This document shows, piece after piece, positions 23,165 to 27,854 of a DNA stretch of 27,854 bases (position 1 is the first letter of the stretch; each line of letters opens with the position of its first letter). Under the pieces are notes generated by a model. That model saw only the letters and a list, made by a program, of their open reading frames with translations, searched no databases and was not told the origin of the DNA. Position numbers and translations under genes: made by a program. Location: contig DATLMV010000256.1 of assembly GCA_035537095.1 (NCBI GenBank), positions 1 through 27,854 of the forward strand, given 5' to 3'. Origin of the DNA: DASWNP01 sp035537095 (lineage in GTDB: Bacteria > Acidobacteriota > Blastocatellia > Pyrinomonadales > Pyrinomonadaceae).

Positions 23165-23611
23165 ATGAACGAGTTCTTCCGCAAGTTCGCCCATCAGACA
23201 TCGCATCTTGCGGGCACGGCTTGGGCCTTCATCCTCGCCGTCCTGCTCATCGTCGTCTGGGCCTTGACCGGCCCGATGTTCGGATATTCGGACACGTGGC
23301 AGTTGGTCATCAACACGAGCACCACCGTCATCACTTTCCTGATGGTCTTCCTCATCCAGAACACGCAGAATCGTGACGCGAAGGCGATTCATCTCAAGCT
23401 CGACGAGTTGATCAAGGCGACCAAAGGCGCGCGTAATCACATGATAGATTTGGAAAATCTCTCCGACGAACAACTCCGGCAGCTTGAGGAAGAATACAAA
23501 CGCATCTGCGCGTTGGGAGACGAGGAGGAGATTCCCGACGAGGTGCACGCCGGACACGAAGCCGTCAAAGAGGAACTTGATTCGCGTGAGTCAACGGGCG
23601 CAGGGAAATAA
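23165..23611 (+). CDS. Low-affinity iron permease-family protein
   Basis: The start ATG 23165 follows a GGAGG-containing site (about 23155-23161). The 148-residue protein has two membrane segments (TAWAFILAVLLIVVWALTGP, and TSTTVITFLMVFLIQNTQNRD), then KAIHLKLDELIKATKGARNHMIDLENLSDEQLRQLEEEY. This is the pattern of the small bacterial proteins annotated as low-affinity iron permease (PF04120-like). Transport by such a short protein is not well supported, so the name should be read as family membership only. The C-terminal half is acidic and helical, probably cytosolic. Confidence 0.85.
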   Translation: MNEFFRKFAHQTSHLAGTAWAFILAVLLIVVWALTGPMFGYSDTWQLVINTSTTVITFLMVFLIQNTQNRDAKAIHLKLDELIKATKGARNHMIDLENLSDEQLRQLEEEYKRICALGDEEEIPDEVHAGHEAVKEELDSRESTGAGK

Positions 23612-23876
23612 GCGCGCGGCGAATCTATGAACCGCCCCGAAAAACTGAATGAATAAAACCGTCGCCCCGTCGGGCTTTTGAATTTTCCCTCAAGTCTCCT
23701 CTCTCGACGGAAAACCCGAGGAAACGTCCACTCCGAAGTTTCAGAGCACCCGCCCGCATTCCTTCTCCGACAACTTTCCTGCTCGTCACTTCGTCTCTCG
23801 GGCGAAACGGGTTATCATAGGTGTTTCGCCGCCGGGCCGGAATGTTCTCTGTGTGCTGGCGGCGTGTATTCGAGAC

Positions 23877-26813
23877 ATGACAGAAGAAGCCATCACAGTA
23901 CGCGGCGCGCGCGTCAACAACCTGAAGAACGTCAGTTTCTCCGTCCCCATCGAACGCCTGACGGTGGTGACTGGCGTCAGCGGTTCGGGCAAGTCCTCGC
24001 TCGCCTTCGACACGGTCTACGCCGAAGGTCAACGCCGCTACGTCGAATCGCTGTCGGCCTACGCGCGGCAGTTTTTGGAGCGGATGGACAAGCCGGACGT
24101 GGACGAGGTGCGCGGCATTCCGCCCGCCATCGCCATCCGGCAGAAGAACTCGACGCGCAACCCGCGCTCGACCGTCGGCACGCAGACCGAAATCTACGAC
24201 TACCTGCGCCTGCTCTACGCGCGCGTCGGCATCACCTTCTGCCGCGTCTGCGGGCGCGAAGTGCAGCGCGATTCGCCGGAGTCGTCCGCGCAGGAAGTCC
24301 TGCAAAAACTTCCCGAAGGCGCGCGTTTTTACGTCCTCTTTCCCGCCGCCGCCGGTCTCACAGGACACAACGACGACGCCGGGAAGGACGCCAAGAAATC
24401 CGCGAAGCGCAGCAAACGCACCGACGCGGCGACGACGCGCCACACCGTCACGGCTCACGTGATGAGCCTCATGCAGCGCGGTTTCACGCGCCTGCTCGCT
24501 CAAGGCGAACTCATCGAACTGCGTTCGCCGGACGATTACACGCGCGCCGATTTCGACGACGTATATGTTCTGGTTGACCGTCTCGTCGCGCGCCCCGATG
24601 TGCGCGAGCGTCTGGTTGATTCCTTCGAGACCTGCTTTATCGAAGGACACGGGCAGGCCATCGTGCAGGCGGCGGGAGCGGACGCGACGCCGCCGCTCTA
24701 TTTCTCCGAACGCTTCGAGTGCAAATACGACGGCACAATCTACGCGCAGCCCGAGCCGCGTCTTTTCAGTTTCAACAGCCCGTTCGGCGCGTGCCCGACC
24801 TGTCAGGGCTTCGGCAACACCATCGGCCTCGATTTGGAGTTGGTCATCCCGAACCCGCTGCTTTCGCTGAGCGAGGGCGCGATTGAGCCTTGGACGAAGC
24901 CGCAGCACGATTGGGCGCGCAACGAGTTGCGCCACTTCTGCCGCTCGGAAGGCATCCCGATGGACGTGCCCTTCGGCGAACTCGCGCGCCCGCAGCAACG
25001 CGCCATCGTCGAGGGCAAAGGGAGTTGGGGCGGCGTGCGCGGGTTCTTCGCGTGGTTGGAGACGAAGAAATATAAACTCCACGTGCGCGTCTTTCTCTCG
25101 AAGTATCGCGGTTACACTTTGTGCCCCGATTGCAACGGCGGGCGACTCAGGCAGGAGGCGCGCGACGTGCGCGTCGGCGGGCGCACGCTGCCCGACATCT
25201 GCTCGCTCTCCATCAAAGACGCCGCCGCTTTCTTCGAGACGCTCGAACTCTCGCCCGAACAGGCGGCGATTGCCGACAAGGTTCTGTTGGAGATCAGAAG
25301 GCGTCTCCGGTTTCTCGTTGACGTGGGCCTCGACTACCTGACGCTCGACCGTCTCGCCTCGACACTCTCCGGCGGCGAAGCGCAACGCATCCAACTGGCG
25401 ACCAGTCTCGGCTCGTCGCTCGTCGGCGCGCTCTACGTTCTCGATGAGCCGTCCATCGGGCTGCACCCGCGCGACAGCGAACGTCTCATCACGCTATTGC
25501 ACAAACTGCGCGACATCGGCAACACCGTCCTCGTCGTCGAGCACGACCTTGAGATGATGCGCGCCGCCGACCACATTCTCGACATCGGCCCGGCGGCGGG
25601 CGAACTCGGCGGGCGCGTCGTCTATGAGGGCGACTTCGCCGGTCTGATGAAGGACTCGCACACGCTCACCGGAAAATACCTGCGCGGCGAAGTCGAGATC
25701 AAAGAACCGAAGCAGCGGCGCGTGCCCAAGAAGAAGCGTCTCGCCGTGCGCGGCGCGCGCGAGCACAACCTGCAAAATATAGACGTTGACATCCCCCTTG
25801 AGATGCTCGTCTGCGTGACGGGCGTGAGCGGTTCGGGTAAGTCAACGCTGGTGCACGACGTTATCTATGCGGGCTTGAAGAAGCAGCGCGGCGAGTGGCA
25901 GGGGCAGGTCGGCGCGTTTCAGAAGTTGGAGGGCGGGCAGTATATCGAAGACGTGACGCTCGTTGACCAGTCGCCGATTGGCCGCACGCCGCGCTCGAAT
26001 CCCGTCACCTACATCAAGGTTTACGACGGCATCCGCGAGGTCTTTTCGCAGACGCGCGAGGCGCAGGCGAAGGGCTTCGACCCGTCATATTTTTCCTTCA
26101 ACGTGCCGGGCGGACGCTGCGACGTGTGCGAGGGCGACGGCACGGTGACGGTCGAGATGCAGTTTCTCGCCGATGTCGAACTCGTCTGCGAAGAGTGCAA
26201 GGGGACGCGCTTCAAGCCGCAGATTCTCGACGTGCGCTATCGCGGCAAGAACATCAACGACGTGCTCAACATGACCGTCCGCGAAGCCCTCACCTTCTTC
26301 CGCGACACGTCGAAGATCAGCAATCGTCTGCGCGTCCTCGAAGACGTGGGACTCGGCTACCTGCGTCTCGGCCAATCGGCGACGACCCTTTCCGGCGGCG
26401 AAGCGCAGCGCGTCAAACTCGCCGCGCATCTCTCGAAGCGCACCGGCGCAAAGACGCTCTACATCTTCGACGAGCCGACCACGGGACTCCATTTCGAGGA
26501 CATCAACAAACTGCTCGCGGCCTTCCGCACGCTCCTTGAAGCGGGCGGCTCGCTCCTGATTATCGAGCATAATCTCGACGTGATTAAGACCGCCGATTAT
26601 CTGATTGACCTCGGCCCCGAAGGCGGCGACATGGGCGGGCAGATCGTCGCCGAAGGCACGCCGGAAAAGGTGATGCAGGTGGCGGAATCCCACACGGGAC
26701 GTTTTCTCAAAGCGCATCTCGCGCGCTCGAACGGGCACGCGCGCAGCAGCAGCAGTAGTAACGGTAGCAGCGGCGTCCGGCAAGCGGCGAACGTCGTCCC
26801 GCCGGAAGGCTGA
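23877..26813 (+). CDS. uvrA: Excinuclease ABC subunit A
   Basis: UvrA is the DNA-damage recognition ATPase of nucleotide excision repair. ATG 23877 gives 978 residues, a little longer than the usual 940. Two ABC modules are complete: Walker A GVSGSGKSS (residues 33-41) and GVSGSGKST, signatures LSGGEAQRIQLA and LSGGEAQRVKLA, and Walker B LYVLDEPSIGLH and LYIFDEPTTGLH. Zinc-binding Cys pairs are visible (CRVCGRE, CPTCQGFG, CPDCNGG, CDVCEGDG with CEECKG). A Lys-rich stretch (about 24390-24430) and a Ser-rich C-terminal tail (RSSSSSNGSSG) account for part of the extra length. No SOS-type operator was recognised upstream. The window shows no uvrB or uvrC. Confidence 0.97.
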   Translation: MTEEAITVRGARVNNLKNVSFSVPIERLTVVTGVSGSGKSSLAFDTVYAEGQRRYVESLSAYARQFLERMDKPDVDEVRGIPPAIAIRQKNSTRNPRSTVGTQTEIYDYLRLLYARVGITFCRVCGREVQRDSPESSAQEVLQKLPEGARFYVLFPAAAGLTGHNDDAGKDAKKSAKRSKRTDAATTRHTVTAHVMSLMQRGFTRLLAQGELIELRSPDDYTRADFDDVYVLVDRLVARPDVRERLVDSFETCFIEGHGQAIVQAAGADATPPLYFSERFECKYDGTIYAQPEPRLFSFNSPFGACPTCQGFGNTIGLDLELVIPNPLLSLSEGAIEPWTKPQHDWARNELRHFCRSEGIPMDVPFGELARPQQRAIVEGKGSWGGVRGFFAWLETKKYKLHVRVFLSKYRGYTLCPDCNGGRLRQEARDVRVGGRTLPDICSLSIKDAAAFFETLELSPEQAAIADKVLLEIRRRLRFLVDVGLDYLTLDRLASTLSGGEAQRIQLATSLGSSLVGALYVLDEPSIGLHPRDSERLITLLHKLRDIGNTVLVVEHDLEMMRAADHILDIGPAAGELGGRVVYEGDFAGLMKDSHTLTGKYLRGEVEIKEPKQRRVPKKKRLAVRGAREHNLQNIDVDIPLEMLVCVTGVSGSGKSTLVHDVIYAGLKKQRGEWQGQVGAFQKLEGGQYIEDVTLVDQSPIGRTPRSNPVTYIKVYDGIREVFSQTREAQAKGFDPSYFSFNVPGGRCDVCEGDGTVTVEMQFLADVELVCEECKGTRFKPQILDVRYRGKNINDVLNMTVREALTFFRDTSKISNRLRVLEDVGLGYLRLGQSATTLSGGEAQRVKLAAHLSKRTGAKTLYIFDEPTTGLHFEDINKLLAAFRTLLEAGGSLLIIEHNLDVIKTADYLIDLGPEGGDMGGQIVAEGTPEKVMQVAESHTGRFLKAHLARSNGHARSSSSSNGSSGVRQAANVVPPEG

Positions 26814-26945
26814 AGGCGCGCTGCGCTTCACGTCGTCGAATCAAGTCGTCAAGACTGTTTTTGTTTGAATCCTGAAAACGCAGACCGTACAGCCCGCGCG
26901 GGCGTTGCTCGACGGCTGACGGGCTGCCGAAGGTTGTGAAAGCCT

Positions 26946-27392
26946 ATGAGCTTAAAAGAGAGAATCGTCGCCGATATGACGGCCTCGATGAAGGCGCGCG
27001 ACGCGGAGCGCACCTCGACGCTGCGGATGGTGAAGGCGGCTGTGATGAACCGCGAGATCGAGAAGGGCGGCGAACTGTCGGACGATGAGTTGATGAAGAC
27101 CCTGCGCTCGCTCGTCAAGCAGCGGCGTGATTCGGTCGAGCAGTATGAGCAGGCCGGACGCGAGGAGTTGGCCGCCAAAGAGCGCGCGGAAATCGTCGTC
27201 ATCGAAGCCTACCTGCCGCAGGCCGCGACGCGCGAGGAGATCGAGCGGGTGGTGTCTGAAGTGATTGCCGAGACGGGCGCGACGACGATGCGCGAGATGG
27301 GCGCGGTGATGAAGGCGGCGCAGAGCAGGCTCGCCGAACGCAACGCTGACGGCAAGACCGTCAGCGAAATCGTCAAGGCGAAACTCGGTTAG
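26946..27392 (+). CDS. yqeY: GatB/YqeY domain protein
   Basis: The 148-residue protein matches the YqeY family throughout: LKERIVADMTASMKARDAERTSTLRMVKAAVMNREIEKG, the central KQRRDSVEQYEQAGREELAAKERAEIVVIEAYLPQ, and the C-terminal GATTMREMGAVMKAAQSRLAERNADGKTVSEIVKAKL. The fold resembles the tail of GatB, the subunit of tRNA amidotransferase that contacts tRNA; the role of the free-standing protein is not settled. It lies 132 bp after uvrA. Confidence 0.94.
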   Translation: MSLKERIVADMTASMKARDAERTSTLRMVKAAVMNREIEKGGELSDDELMKTLRSLVKQRRDSVEQYEQAGREELAAKERAEIVVIEAYLPQAATREEIERVVSEVIAETGATTMREMGAVMKAAQSRLAERNADGKTVSEIVKAKLG

Positions 27393-27639
27393 ACCGCGAC
27401 GACCGGCGGCGGATGAGAGGGAAACTCTGTTCCGTCAAAATCCCTTCTATCCCGCCAGATGCCGACCGGCGTTCGTCGCTTGAATCCGGCCCAGTTTCGC
27501 GTAGAAATTGAGCGCGAAGAGTAGTGTTAGAGCGAGCGTCATCGGTTCCCGTCCTCGTGTCCGTTTGAGGTTTAGAGAGCACGAATCGCGGCGGGATTCC
27601 AGAAGGGGGCGAGGGCGGTTTGAGGCCGTTTTTGGCGGC
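27393..27639. other. Gene-free spacer between yqeY and the rimP promoter
   Basis: I see no convincing gene here. A 31-residue minus-strand frame (27450-27542, MTLALTLLFALNFYAKLG start) is hydrophobic at its N terminus but lacks support. Confidence 0.45.
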
Positions 27640-27668
27640 TTGCGCACAATCGGTTGTTTCCGTATAAT
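27640..27668 (+). promoter_or_regulatory. Sigma70-type promoter upstream of rimP
   Basis: A perfect -10 TATAAT (27663-27668) with TTGCGC (27640-27645) 17 nt upstream. Transcription would start near 27675, leaving a leader of about 95 nt before rimP. Confidence 0.7.
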
Positions 27669-27702
27669 CCGTCTCTTGCTCGGAGCGTGGTGGCGTTGTC
27701 CG

Positions 27703-27727
27703 GTGGGTTCGCGCCCACTTTTTATTT
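27703..27727 (+). terminator. Terminator-like hairpin in the rimP leader (possible attenuator)
   Basis: GTGGG (27703-27707) pairs with CCCAC (27714-27718) around a 6-nt loop, followed directly by TTTTTATTTT. It lies between the promoter and the rimP start, so read-through must occur for rimP expression. This suggests conditional termination; no competing structure was worked out. Confidence 0.6.
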
Positions 27728-27769
27728 TGCGCGCGAGAGCATTTTTGCAGGGAGAGCGAGGGGCTGAAG

Positions 27770-27854
27770 ATGGACGGGATTTCGATGGAGGAGCGTTTGC
27801 AGGAGATTGCCGCGCGCGTCGCTTCTGAGAATGGTCTGGAACTCGTTCACGTCG
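27770..27854 (+). CDS. rimP: Ribosome maturation factor RimP (3' end outside window)
   Basis: Only the first 28 residues are inside the window, starting at ATG 27770 (MDGISMEERLQEIAARVASENG, then LELVHV). The pattern of a first helix followed by a GLELV strand is that of RimP, which assists 30S subunit maturation and typically leads the rimP-nusA-infB operon. An alternative ATG lies five codons later. The call rests on a short stretch plus the leader structure, so the confidence is moderate. Confidence 0.65.
   Translation, partial: MDGISMEERLQEIAARVASENGLELVHV

Noticed and set aside
23625..25466. Long minus-strand frame of 613 codons opposite uvrA
   Set aside because: It is antisense to a certain uvrA gene, has no recognisable domain and reflects the GC-rich third positions of uvrA. 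The same applies to long frames opposite the carboxypeptidase (1499-2515), glgC (4551-5567), deoB (10528-11574) and moeA (16809-17894).
27450..27542. Possible 31-residue hydrophobic peptide on the minus strand
   Set aside because: Only a weak GAGG lies about 12 nt upstream and nothing else supports it.

Overview
The window looks like chromosomal DNA from a GC-rich bacterium of the phylum Acidobacteriota, probably close to the Blastocatellia. The main support is two secreted von Willebrand factor A proteins of the 'VWFA-related Acidobacterial' type (2849-4096 and 12456-13736), plus the high GC content and GC-rich third codon positions. This is an inference from protein families; no rRNA gene is present.

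Layout: (a) 2-4096, secreted proteins on the plus strand: an M14 zinc carboxypeptidase cut by the left edge, then a VWA protein. (b) 4233-8972, a minus-strand run: rpiB-like, a secreted hypothetical, deoC, a Uma2 nuclease-fold protein and glgC. (c) 9143-9712, hpt on the plus strand, divergent from rpiB behind a good promoter. (d) 9775-13736, minus strand: VWA protein, an AT-rich DUF3883-type nuclease, deoB, and a DUF4258/YgiT pair resembling a toxin-antitoxin module. (e) 13818-15444, plus strand: a 65-aa small protein, a SIR2-like protein and a HAM1-like protein packed as one operon. (f) 15567-15971, tRNA-Val(TAC) and tRNA-Asp(GTC) with a recognisable promoter and terminator. (g) 16093-23611, plus strand: DUF3995 membrane protein, moeA, a methyltransferase, a large DUF4157 (eCIS core) protein with an effector-like C terminus, moaC, an M50-type membrane protease, a hypothetical and a low-affinity iron permease-like protein. 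(h) 23877-27854: uvrA, yqeY and the start of rimP behind a promoter and a terminator-like leader hairpin.

How genes may work together: hpt, deoB, deoC and the rpiB-like gene all handle purine bases or pentose phosphates from nucleosides. DeoC and the RpiB-like protein both carry extra N-terminal amphipathic helices resembling bacterial-microcompartment encapsulation peptides. This suggests a sugar-phosphate-utilising microcompartment whose shell genes lie elsewhere. moeA and moaC belong to molybdenum cofactor synthesis.

Most interesting candidates: the SIR2/HAM1 operon resembles the KomC/KomB half of the Kongming anti-phage system, without a visible adenosine deaminase and with the HAM1 catalytic residues changed. 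The others are the microcompartment-like DeoC/RpiB pair, the DUF4157 polymorphic-toxin-like protein, and heptamer-repeat hairpins that form the ends of several genes.
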